From: Alphaproteobacteria bacterium
GTDB lineage: Bacteria > Pseudomonadota > Alphaproteobacteria > Ferrovibrionales > Ferrovibrionaceae
Direction: 5' to 3'
Assembly: GCA_017307375.1 (NCBI GenBank)
Contig: JAFKFH010000016.1
Location: forward strand, 124,001 to 188,000
DNA: 64,000 nucleotides
In this document: in pieces, positions 27,975 to 34,987 of the stretch
How the letters are laid out: every line of letters begins with the position of its first letter
How positions within the stretch are numbered: position 1 is the stretch's first letter
Made by a program: the position numbers and the translations under genes
Notes under the pieces: generated by a model
Seen by the model: only the letters and a program-made list of their open reading frames with translations
Databases searched by the model: none
What the model was told of the DNA's origin: nothing

Positions 27975-28981
27975 CACTCGACGCCTGCCCCGAACGTCGT
28001 CTGCTTGACGAATTTCGACCGCAGGTGATCGCCGGACGAGACCGGGGCGTATTTCGGCGGCAGGTCGTCGCGGGCGCAGCCCTCGAGGCACTCGACCATC
28101 GCGTCGTAGTTCGGCTGGTGGAAGAAGACGAGCGAGATGCGCCGGCTGCCCAGCGCCTTGTCGCGCGGCGGGTTGACCACCCGGTGCATGGTCGACCGCC
28201 AGAGATCGTTGGTCCACTGCATCATCAGGTCGCCGATATTGACCACCAGCGCGCCGGGCGTCGGCTTGACGTCCAGCCACTCGCCGTCCTCGTTCTGGAC
28301 CTGCAGCCCGCCCGGTGCGTCCTCCTGGCGCACGATCGTCAGGCTGCCGTAGTCGGAATGCGCCCCGGCACGCAACTGGCCGGGCTGCGGCGGCTCGGCC
28401 TGATCGGGATAGTTCAGCGCCCGGAACATCGAGATATGGCGGTCGATCTTGTCGTCGAAGAAATGTTCCGGCAGGCCCAGCGCCACCGCGAACATCCGCA
28501 TCAGCTGGGCGGACAGCTGTTCCATCGCGCGGAAATAGTCGCTCCAGATCTCGCGCATCGCCGCCGGCTCGGCCGGCCACACGTTGGGCGCGAAATGCGG
28601 CCCCGCCTCGGCGCCGGTGAAATAGGGATCGCCAGCCGGCACGTCGACCGGGCCGATCGAGAAGGATTCCTTCAGGTCCGGCGGCGTCGCCTCGTCTAGG
28701 GAATAGGACAGGCCCTCGCCCATCAGCGGGCTGTATCCGCGGACCTGGTCGGGGGCGGGGCGGGCGACCTTGTTCTTCTCCTCCTCCGGCAGGTCGAAGA
28801 ACGCCTTGGCGGTATCGTAGGTCGCCTGGATCAGGGCGTCGGGCACGCCGTGGCCGACTATGGTCAGGAAGCCGATGTCACGGCAGGCATCGCCGATCTG
28901 TCGTGCCACCGCCAGCTTGCCGGCCGGATCGCCCGATAGGAATGGCGACACATCGATCATGGGGACTGATTTCAACGACAT
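27974..28981 (-). CDS. Isopenicillin-N-synthase-like 2-oxoglutarate/Fe(II) oxygenase
   Basis: A 335-residue nonheme iron oxygenase. The N-terminal VPMIDVSPFLSG and ACRDIGFLTIVGHGVP are typical of the family. The iron ligands are His208 and Asp210 (AGAHSDYGSL) and His266 (STMHRVV). Arg281 in RRISLVFF would bind 2-oxoglutarate. The ATG at 28981 follows GAGGAGAGACGC; longer readings upstream have no ribosome site. First gene of the leftward cluster with a BMP-type importer and a cysteine hydrolase. Family members include thymine-7-hydroxylase, so nucleobase oxidation fits the context, but amino-acid or alkaloid substrates remain possible. Confidence 0.92.
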   Translation of the reverse strand: MSLKSVPMIDVSPFLSGDPAGKLAVARQIGDACRDIGFLTIVGHGVPDALIQATYDTAKAFFDLPEEEKNKVARPAPDQVRGYSPLMGEGLSYSLDEATPPDLKESFSIGPVDVPAGDPYFTGAEAGPHFAPNVWPAEPAAMREIWSDYFRAMEQLSAQLMRMFAVALGLPEHFFDDKIDRHISMFRALNYPDQAEPPQPGQLRAGAHSDYGSLTIVRQEDAPGGLQVQNEDGEWLDVKPTPGALVVNIGDLMMQWTNDLWRSTMHRVVNPPRDKALGSRRISLVFFHQPNYDAMVECLEGCARDDLPPKYAPVSSGDHLRSKFVKQTTFGAGVE

Positions 28982-29279
28982 GCGTCTCTCCTCGCACTGG
29001 AAAAGCACGGCTGTTTCGTCGACCAGCGAAAATCTGACTGTTTGGTCAAGTCCTGGGTTCGCAAGAGCCATGCCACCGGCGGGAGAGTAAGGCGCGGTAA
29101 AAATCGGGCGGCGATATCGGCCCGCCGATTGGACGAATTGCCCAAGTGTCGGGCATGGCCCGAGGCAGTTGCCGCGCAAATGCCCAATCGAAAGTCTGTA
29201 GGTGTGAGACGCGCTGGTTGAAAGCGAAGCGAAAGTGATATGAGAGGAACGCGGCGTCCAGATTGGGGGAAATGAACAG
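28982..29279. promoter_or_regulatory. Divergent control region of the oxygenase/BMP cluster and DeoR gene
   Basis: This 298-base interval is the largest gap in the window and holds no convincing gene. It contains a hairpin TCGGGC-ATG-GCCCGA (29149-29163), two TGCCCAA copies (29139 and 29181) and two CGAAAGT copies (29189 and 29230), the pairs spaced 41-42 bases or about four helical turns. DeoR/GlpR regulators often bind repeated CGAAA-type half-sites, so the CGAAAGT copies just before the DeoR start are candidate operators. Support is modest. Confidence 0.4.
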
Positions 29280-30062
29280 ATGCAGATGCTGAGCGCGCGG
29301 CAGGCCGAGATCGTTGCCCTGGCCCGGGCGCAGGGTCGGGTCGGTGTCGACGAACTGGCCGCCCGGTTCGAGGTGACGCCGCAGACCATCCGCAAGGATC
29401 TGAACGACCTCTGCGACCAGCGGCTGCTCAGCCGCGTGCACGGCGGCGCGATCCTCGTCTCGGGCGTCGAGAATCTCGGCTACCAGGCCCGCCGCCTGAT
29501 CGCCGCCGACGAAAAGCGCGCGGTCGGCCTAGCCGCAGCCGCGTTGATTCCGAACGAGACGTCGCTGTTCATCAATATCGGCACGACGACCGAGGAGGTG
29601 GCGCGCGCCCTGTCCGGGCACGAGCAGCTGATGGTGATCACCAACAACCTCAACGTCGCCATCATGCTCTACCCCCATCCGTCGATCGACGTCATCGTCG
29701 CCGGCGGCCCGATCCGCAAGAGCGACGGGGCGGTCATCGGGGCGGCCGCCGTCGACCTGATACGCCAGTTCAAGGTCGACACGGCCATCATCGGGGTTTC
29801 GGCGATCGACGAGGATGGCTCGCTGCTCGATTTCGACTATCGCGAGGTCCGGGTCAGCCAGGCGATCATCGAGAATGCCCGCCGCGTGATCCTGGTGGCC
29901 GATTCCAGCAAGCTCGAGCGGACCGCGCCGGTGCGCATCGCCCATATCTCGCAGGTCCAGGTTCTGGTGATCGACCGGCTGAATTCGCCGCGGCTGCGCG
30001 AAGTCTGCGCCGGTGCTGGCGTCAAGGTGGTGGAGGCGGGGCCGGAGGCGCGCGACGGGTGA
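29280..30062 (+). CDS. DeoR/GlpR-family transcriptional regulator
   Basis: A 260-residue DeoR-type repressor. The N-terminal winged helix reads RQAEIVALARAQGRVGVDEL, then FEVTPQTIRKDLNDL and SRVHGGAIL. The C-terminal sugar-isomerase-like sensor domain has FINIGTTTEEVARAL, ITNNLNVA and VIVAGGPIRKSDGAVIG. Effectors in this family are usually phosphorylated sugars such as glycerol-3-phosphate or deoxyribose-5-phosphate. It is divergent from the oxygenase/BMP-transporter operon and is the natural candidate to control it; a nucleoside-derived sugar phosphate would fit, but that is inference. Confidence 0.9.
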   Translation: MQMLSARQAEIVALARAQGRVGVDELAARFEVTPQTIRKDLNDLCDQRLLSRVHGGAILVSGVENLGYQARRLIAADEKRAVGLAAAALIPNETSLFINIGTTTEEVARALSGHEQLMVITNNLNVAIMLYPHPSIDVIVAGGPIRKSDGAVIGAAAVDLIRQFKVDTAIIGVSAIDEDGSLLDFDYREVRVSQAIIENARRVILVADSSKLERTAPVRIAHISQVQVLVIDRLNSPRLREVCAGAGVKVVEAGPEARDG

Positions 30063-30098
30063 TTGAAAGCGGCCTTTCGTTCATGTAATGTTCTGATC

Positions 30099-30761
30099 AT
30101 GAAACTCTACTCGGGGCCGCTGAGCCTATTCGCCCGCAAGGTCGAGATCGCCCTTGGGGAAAAAGCCCTCGCTTTCGAGCGGGTGATGGTGCCGTTCACG
30201 CAGACCGAGGGCTACGCGCCCAAGGATCCCGGCGTCCTTGCCGCCAACCCGAAGGGCCAGGTGCCGGTACTGGTCGACGGCGACCTCGCGCTCTACGATT
30301 CGACGGTCATCCTGGAATATCTCGAGGATGCCTACCCCTATCCGCCGCTCTATCCCCTCGATCCGCGCGAACGCGCGCGCTGCCGGCTGCTGGAACTTGC
30401 CGCCGACGAGATCATGATGCCGCTGCTGCGGCCGCTGATGCACCGTTCCGAGCCGCGCGGACCGCATTTTGCCGAACGCGAGGCGGCGGCCGCCAAGGTC
30501 TATCCCGAACTGATCGCGCAGTACCGGCAACTCGAAGCGCGGCTGGGCGGGCAGCCCTATCTGTGCGGCGATGTCTCGGTTGCCGATATCGCGGTCTTCA
30601 TGGTCTTGCTGTTCGCACGGCGATTGAAGGGGCCGGAATTCGGCGACCTTCCGGCACTGTCGGCGTGGTACGCCCGGATGGCGGCCCGGCCGCCGGTCGC
30701 CACCGTGGTGGCCGAGATCGGCGCGGCCGACCGGTTGCTATCGCCGTCGCTGTTCGACTGA
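30099..30761 (+). CDS. Glutathione S-transferase family protein
   Basis: A 220-residue cytosolic GST. The thioredoxin-like N-terminal domain reads KLYSGPLSLFARKVEIALGE, then NPKGQVPVL and YDSTVILEYLED with the conserved Ser/Thr contacting glutathione. A helical C-terminal domain ends with LCGDVSVADIAVFMVL. The ATG at 30099 is preferred because it starts the conserved fold; upstream codons run into the DeoR end. It lies 36 bases after the DeoR gene and could be co-transcribed, but no functional link is evident. Confidence 0.92.
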   Translation: MKLYSGPLSLFARKVEIALGEKALAFERVMVPFTQTEGYAPKDPGVLAANPKGQVPVLVDGDLALYDSTVILEYLEDAYPYPPLYPLDPRERARCRLLELAADEIMMPLLRPLMHRSEPRGPHFAEREAAAAKVYPELIAQYRQLEARLGGQPYLCGDVSVADIAVFMVLLFARRLKGPEFGDLPALSAWYARMAARPPVATVVAEIGAADRLLSPSLFD

Positions 30762-30836
30762 CCATCGCGTCCGAAAACGGCCAGCGCGGCGCGCCCTCCT
30801 GCGGCACTATCCGGCACCCGTCATCGGAGGGCCGCC

Positions 30837-31376
30837 ATGTCCGGTCCGTCAGTCCTGCGCCTCATCCTCGATCGCCAGCCGACGCCGATCGGCGACATGC
30901 TGCTCGTCGTCGACGCGGCCGGGGCATTGCGGGCGCTCGACTGGCACGACTACGAACCGCGCATGCGCCTTCTCCTGCGCCGGCAGTACGTTGCCGAGCC
31001 CGGACTGGTGCCCGGCCGGGCGCCGGCCGCCATCCGTGACCGGCTCGACGCCTATTTCGGCGGGGAGCTGGCCGCCCTCGACGCCATTCCCGTCGCGGCG
31101 GGCGGTACCGGGTTTCAGCGCGAAGTCTGGGCCGCGCTGCGCGGCATTCCGGCCGGGACCACCGTGTCCTACGGCGCCCTGGCCCGCCGTATCGGCCGGG
31201 CGGCGGCGGTGCGGGCGGTCGGTGCAGCCAACGGCGCCAATCCGATCGGGGTGGTGGTTCCCTGTCACCGCGTCATCGGCACCGACGGGGCGTTGACCGG
31301 TTATGGCGGCGGCATCGCCCGCAAGCGCTGGCTGTTGCGCCATGAGGGCATCGCTGTCGCAGATGAATTTGCCTGA
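30837..31376 (+). CDS. ogt: Methylated-DNA--protein-cysteine S-methyltransferase
   Basis: A 179-residue O6-alkylguanine-DNA alkyltransferase, a suicide repair protein. The C-terminal domain has FQREVWAALRGIPAGTTVSYGALARRIG (DNA-binding helix), and the acceptor cysteine is in NPIGVVVPCHRVIG. It lacks the Ada AraC domain and so is of the Ogt type. The ATG at 30837 follows CATCGGAGGGCCGCC. It stands alone between a GST gene and a membrane-protein gene, with a hairpin and T-run after its stop. Confidence 0.94.
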   Translation: MSGPSVLRLILDRQPTPIGDMLLVVDAAGALRALDWHDYEPRMRLLLRRQYVAEPGLVPGRAPAAIRDRLDAYFGGELAALDAIPVAAGGTGFQREVWAALRGIPAGTTVSYGALARRIGRAAAVRAVGAANGANPIGVVVPCHRVIGTDGALTGYGGGIARKRWLLRHEGIAVADEFA

Positions 31377-31399
31377 TCCGTAGGCAATCTGCTATGAGC

Positions 31400-31426
31400 T
31401 GCGGCAGCTGTAGTCCGCAATTTTTT
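31400..31426 (+). terminator. Short hairpin with T-run after ogt
   Basis: TGCGG (31400-31404) and CCGCA (31415-31419) form a 5-base stem with a 10-base loop, followed by A and six T. This is the standard layout of a weak intrinsic terminator and ends the ogt transcript 14 bases before the HPP-family GTG start. Confidence 0.55.
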
Positions 31427-31439
31427 ACGTCGACCGGTT

Positions 31440-32591
31440 GTGAAAATTCTCCCGACCCTGAAGCGCCTGCTGCCCGGTCTTGGTCCGGTCAGCCCGGCCG
31501 AGCGGTTGCGGGCCTGCTGCGGTGCGCTGGCGGGCCTGTTGGCGACCGGGCTGATCTGCCGCCTGGCACTGGGCGATCTCACCGGCCTGCCGCTGCTGCT
31601 GGCGCCGATGGGGGCCTCGGCCGTGCTGCTGTTTGCCGTGCCGGCCAGCCCGCTGGCCCAGCCCTGGTCGATTCTCGGCGGCAACGTGGTTTCGGCGCTG
31701 ATCGGCGTGGCCTGTGCCCGCGCGGTTCCCGATCCGATGGCGGCGGCCGCGGTGGCCGGGGCGGTCGCGATCGGCGCGATGATGCTGTTGCGCTGCCTGC
31801 ATCCGCCGGGCGGGGCGGTGGCGCTGACCGCGGTGCTCGGCGGGCCGGCGATCCAGGCGGCCGGATTCGGCTTCGCCCTGTGGCCGGTCGGCGTCAATTC
31901 GCTGTTGCTGCTGGTGGCGGCGTTGGTCTTCAACAACCTTACCGGCCGGCGATATCCGCATCTGGCGCCGGCTCAGCCGGCGGGCGGTGCCCGCCGCATC
32001 GGTTTCGCCGAGGCCGATCTCGATGCCGCGCTGGCGGCCTATGACCAGGTGCTCGACGTCAGCCGCGACGACCTCGGCGATCTGCTGCACCAGGTCGAAC
32101 TGCGGGCACTGGAACGCCGGGCGGGCGGCGCCACCTGCGGCACGGTGATGGCCCGCGACGTGGCGGCGGTGCCGGCCGACATGCCGCTGGCCGCCGCCTG
32201 GGCGGCCTTGAACGAGCGTCGGATCAAGGCGTTGCCGGTCGCTGGTGCCGATGGCCGGGTGATCGGCCTGGCCACCCGCGGCGATTTCATCAAGGCCACC
32301 GGCTGGGGCCGCCTGCCTGCCAACGGCCTGGGCCGGCTGTGGCCGCGGCGGGCCGCGATGCCGCAGACCGTCGGCCAGATCATGACTGCCCCCGTTCATT
32401 GCGCGGCGCCGGAGACGCGGCTGGCCGCGCTGGTGCCGGCGATGACCGAGGCCGGGCTGCGCCACGTCCCGATCGTCGACCGCGACGACCGGCTGATCGG
32501 ACTGGTCACCCAGGCCGACCTGCTGGCGGGCCTGTTCGGCGGTCGCGAGGTTCGCCCGGATCTTCGCCCGGACCTGCAGCGGGCCGGCTGA
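31440..32591 (+). CDS. HPP-family membrane protein with two C-terminal CBS domains
   Basis: A 383-residue inner-membrane protein. The N-terminal half (to about residue 165) has four to five hydrophobic helices and the diagnostic LHPPGGAVALTAVLGGPA of the HPP family, some members of which transport nitrite. The C-terminal half carries two CBS modules (CGTVMARDVAAVPADMPL to FIKATG, and VGQIMTAPVHCAAPETRL to LVTQADLLAGL), which usually bind adenine nucleotides and gate the attached protein. The start is GTG at 31440; no better start lies upstream because of the terminator. The transported species is not predictable. Confidence 0.88.
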   Translation: MKILPTLKRLLPGLGPVSPAERLRACCGALAGLLATGLICRLALGDLTGLPLLLAPMGASAVLLFAVPASPLAQPWSILGGNVVSALIGVACARAVPDPMAAAAVAGAVAIGAMMLLRCLHPPGGAVALTAVLGGPAIQAAGFGFALWPVGVNSLLLLVAALVFNNLTGRRYPHLAPAQPAGGARRIGFAEADLDAALAAYDQVLDVSRDDLGDLLHQVELRALERRAGGATCGTVMARDVAAVPADMPLAAAWAALNERRIKALPVAGADGRVIGLATRGDFIKATGWGRLPANGLGRLWPRRAAMPQTVGQIMTAPVHCAAPETRLAALVPAMTEAGLRHVPIVDRDDRLIGLVTQADLLAGLFGGREVRPDLRPDLQRAG

Positions 32592-32674
32592 ATGCCGCCG
32601 CAATCCCGCCACTGGAAAACCCCGCCCCATCCTCTAGGCTGTGCCCGTCGAGACGAGGGGCGAGGGGAAAGCCG

Positions 32675-33793
32675 ATGATCGCCAGGGGCATCAGGCCAAT
32701 GATCTGGTCCGCGCTGCTGTGCTGTCTGCTGGCCGCCGTGGCGGGTCCGGCGATGGCGCAGCAGCAGAAGGCGCTGCAGACCCAGCTCGACAAGTTCATC
32801 CTGGACGAGGGCATTCCCGGCGGTGTGCTGCTGGTCGCCAAGGGCGGCCAGCCGGCGGTTACGGTGGCATCGGGCCTGGCCGTGGTCGATCCCGAACGCG
32901 CGATGCGGGTCGACGACCGCTTCTACCTCGCCTCGATCGGCAAGATGGCGACGGCGGTCGCGGTGCTGCAACTGGTCGAGGAAGGCCGCATCGGGCTCGA
33001 CGACCCCGCCGGCAAGTATCTCGCCGGTTTGCCGGGCATCGACCGGATCGCCAATGCCCGCGAAGCCACGATCCGCCAGATGCTGGATCATTCCGCCGGG
33101 TTGCCCGAATATTACGACGAACGGTTCACCGCGGGCCTGACCAAGGGGCGGCAATGGGGCGTTCGCGACCTTCTCCCCTATCTCTACGACAAGCCGGCGT
33201 TGTGGCCGCCGGGCACCGGCTACGACTATTCCAATACCGGCTATGTGCTGCTGGGCGCCGTGATCGAGGCAGTCGACGGTACCGACTATGCCGCGGCGAT
33301 CGATCGTCGGGTCTTTCGCCGGGCGGGCATGGCGGCCGCCCAGGTCGGCGCCCGTGGCGACGAGCCGCGACTGGTCCACGGCTACGTCTATGACGAAGAC
33401 ATCGACGACGATGACGACGATGCCGGACCAGATGTCGATATCAGCGCCGATGCCTGGTGCTGGCTGACCGGTGACGGTTCGGTCGTGGCCAGCGCGGCCG
33501 ATGTGCACAGGTTCCTGCTGGCGCTGTTTCGCGACGGCAAGCTGCTGTCGCGGGCGATGGTCGAAACGATGATCACGCCGTCGGCGAACGAGGCGACCTA
33601 CGGCCTGGGCGTCGAGCTGGAAAAAGGCAGGAACGGCCGCATCGTCGGCCATAGCGGCCATGTCGACGGGTTCAACGGCGATGCGCGCTACGCCCTCGAT
33701 CGCGACGTCGTGGTGGTCGTGCTGTTCAACGGCGACCAGGATTCGGACGCCGACTTTTCCGCCGCCGTGATGGCGCGGCAATTGCGCCGCTGA
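32675..33793 (+). CDS. Secreted serine hydrolase of the beta-lactamase class C fold
   Basis: A 372-residue periplasmic hydrolase. The signal peptide (MIWSALLCCLLAAVAGPAMA within the first 31 residues) is followed by the penicillin-binding fold with the SxxK motif in ASIGKMATA, YxN as YDYSNTGY and a C-terminal HSGHVDGF. Members include esterases and D-aminopeptidases, and resistance is not implied. Around residues 239-255 an acidic run (DEDIDDDDDD) interrupts the domain, unusual for the family and possibly calcium-binding. The ATG at 32675 follows GAGGGGAAAG. It lies 14 bases before the LprI-like gene, so the two may be co-expressed. Confidence 0.9.
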   Translation: MIARGIRPMIWSALLCCLLAAVAGPAMAQQQKALQTQLDKFILDEGIPGGVLLVAKGGQPAVTVASGLAVVDPERAMRVDDRFYLASIGKMATAVAVLQLVEEGRIGLDDPAGKYLAGLPGIDRIANAREATIRQMLDHSAGLPEYYDERFTAGLTKGRQWGVRDLLPYLYDKPALWPPGTGYDYSNTGYVLLGAVIEAVDGTDYAAAIDRRVFRRAGMAAAQVGARGDEPRLVHGYVYDEDIDDDDDDAGPDVDISADAWCWLTGDGSVVASAADVHRFLLALFRDGKLLSRAMVETMITPSANEATYGLGVELEKGRNGRIVGHSGHVDGFNGDARYALDRDVVVVVLFNGDQDSDADFSAAVMARQLRR

Positions 33794-33807
33794 ACGAGGA
33801 CCTTGCG

Positions 33808-34872
33808 ATGCCCTCATTTCCGACGACCAGGCTGGCCCCGCTGGCCCTGGCATCGATCCTGTGCCTGGCATCGGTCGTGGGGGCGGTGCCGGTCCGGGGG
33901 CATGCCGCCTCGATCGAGTGCGCCAAGGCTGCGACCGCGGTCGAGCAGGCGATCTGTGCCGAACGGCCGCTGACCCGGCTCGATGCCGACGTGAACCGCG
34001 AATTCTCGCGTCTTCTGCAGGATTATTCGCTGGCTGCCGGTTCGGCCGGCAGCCCGGTTGTCCTGGCCTTGCGCCAAAGCCAGCGCGTCTGGCTGGGCGA
34101 GCGCGATGCCTGCGGCGCCGATGCCGCCTGCCTTGGCCGCGAGTACCGGCGCCGCCTGGCGACGTTCGCCCGCCGCCCCGACCAGGCGACATCGCCGATA
34201 GATCCCTATGTCGGCACGTTCGGCGATCTCAATACCGATCCGACGGTGACCCTCGGCATGATGCGCGGTGCCGGCGACGAGGTGCTGGCGATGATCGACG
34301 TCGTCGGCATCGCGGCGTCCTGCCGGGTCGTCGGTATCGGCCGGCTCGACCCGGGCCGCCACCTGACGATCTCGGTCGAGCCCGCGCCGGGCCGCGAGGC
34401 CGCCTTGCTGGTCGAGGCCATCCCCGACGGAGTCTTGGTTCGTGCCTCCGTCGCGGCCGCGACGGCCTGCGGCCGCGTCAATCTCGCCGGTGAGTATCCG
34501 CGCCAGGGGCTGGGCAAGTTCGGTCCCGTGGTGCCTGAGGGGGGCAGGCGCTTCGAATTGCAGACCGATTTCGGCGCGATGACGCTTGTGATCGAGTCCG
34601 ACGGCCGGACGGTCAGCGGCTTCTATCCGGACTATCGCGGCCAGGTCGTCGGTACGCTGTCGGCAGACGGCCGTTCGATCGCCGGCGACTGGTTCCAGCC
34701 GCAGGGTGAAGCACCCTGCAACCAGCTGAACCACGGCACGGCGCATTGGGGAAGGCTGCTGTTCACCTCTCCCGAAAAGCCGCAGTCGGGCGACTTGATG
34801 ACGGGCTACTGGAGCTATTGCGAAGCCCGTCCGACCCGGCAGTGGAACGGCCGTTTCGACGTCGTTCCCTAA
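33808..34872 (+). CDS. Secreted protein with LprI-like (DUF1311) N-terminal domain
   Basis: A 354-residue exported protein with signal peptide LAPLALASILCLASVVGAVP. Residues about 36-110 match the lysozyme-inhibitor LprI N-terminal type: IECAKAATAVEQAICAERPL followed by LDADVNREF, with four cysteines (ECAK, AICA, DACG, AACLG). The remaining 240 residues are a beta-rich region with no family I recognise, containing CNQLNHGTAHWG. It follows the beta-lactamase-fold gene by 14 bases, with GAGGA before the ATG. A role in the envelope is inferred from export only. Confidence 0.75.
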   Translation: MPSFPTTRLAPLALASILCLASVVGAVPVRGHAASIECAKAATAVEQAICAERPLTRLDADVNREFSRLLQDYSLAAGSAGSPVVLALRQSQRVWLGERDACGADAACLGREYRRRLATFARRPDQATSPIDPYVGTFGDLNTDPTVTLGMMRGAGDEVLAMIDVVGIAASCRVVGIGRLDPGRHLTISVEPAPGREAALLVEAIPDGVLVRASVAAATACGRVNLAGEYPRQGLGKFGPVVPEGGRRFELQTDFGAMTLVIESDGRTVSGFYPDYRGQVVGTLSADGRSIAGDWFQPQGEAPCNQLNHGTAHWGRLLFTSPEKPQSGDLMTGYWSYCEARPTRQWNGRFDVVP

Positions 34873-34987
34873 TACCCGGTGGGCGAATCACGGCCGCGGC
34901 GGTACACTCGCCGGAGGGAATGGCGGCATAATTTCCTGACAGTAATGTAATATCGTCGCTGCCTTTTCCCGCTTGGGGGAGAAGACG

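Noticed and set aside
28982-29441. Upstream extension of the oxygenase frame and small antisense frames in the divergent gap
   Set aside because: No ribosome site or conserved residues; the ATG at 28981 has an excellent GAGGAG site and starts the family motif.
33388-33430. GAC/GAT-rich stretch considered as a simple sequence repeat or frameshift hotspot
   Set aside because: The reading frame continues intact through it and the HSG motif follows downstream, so it is treated as an in-frame acidic insertion.
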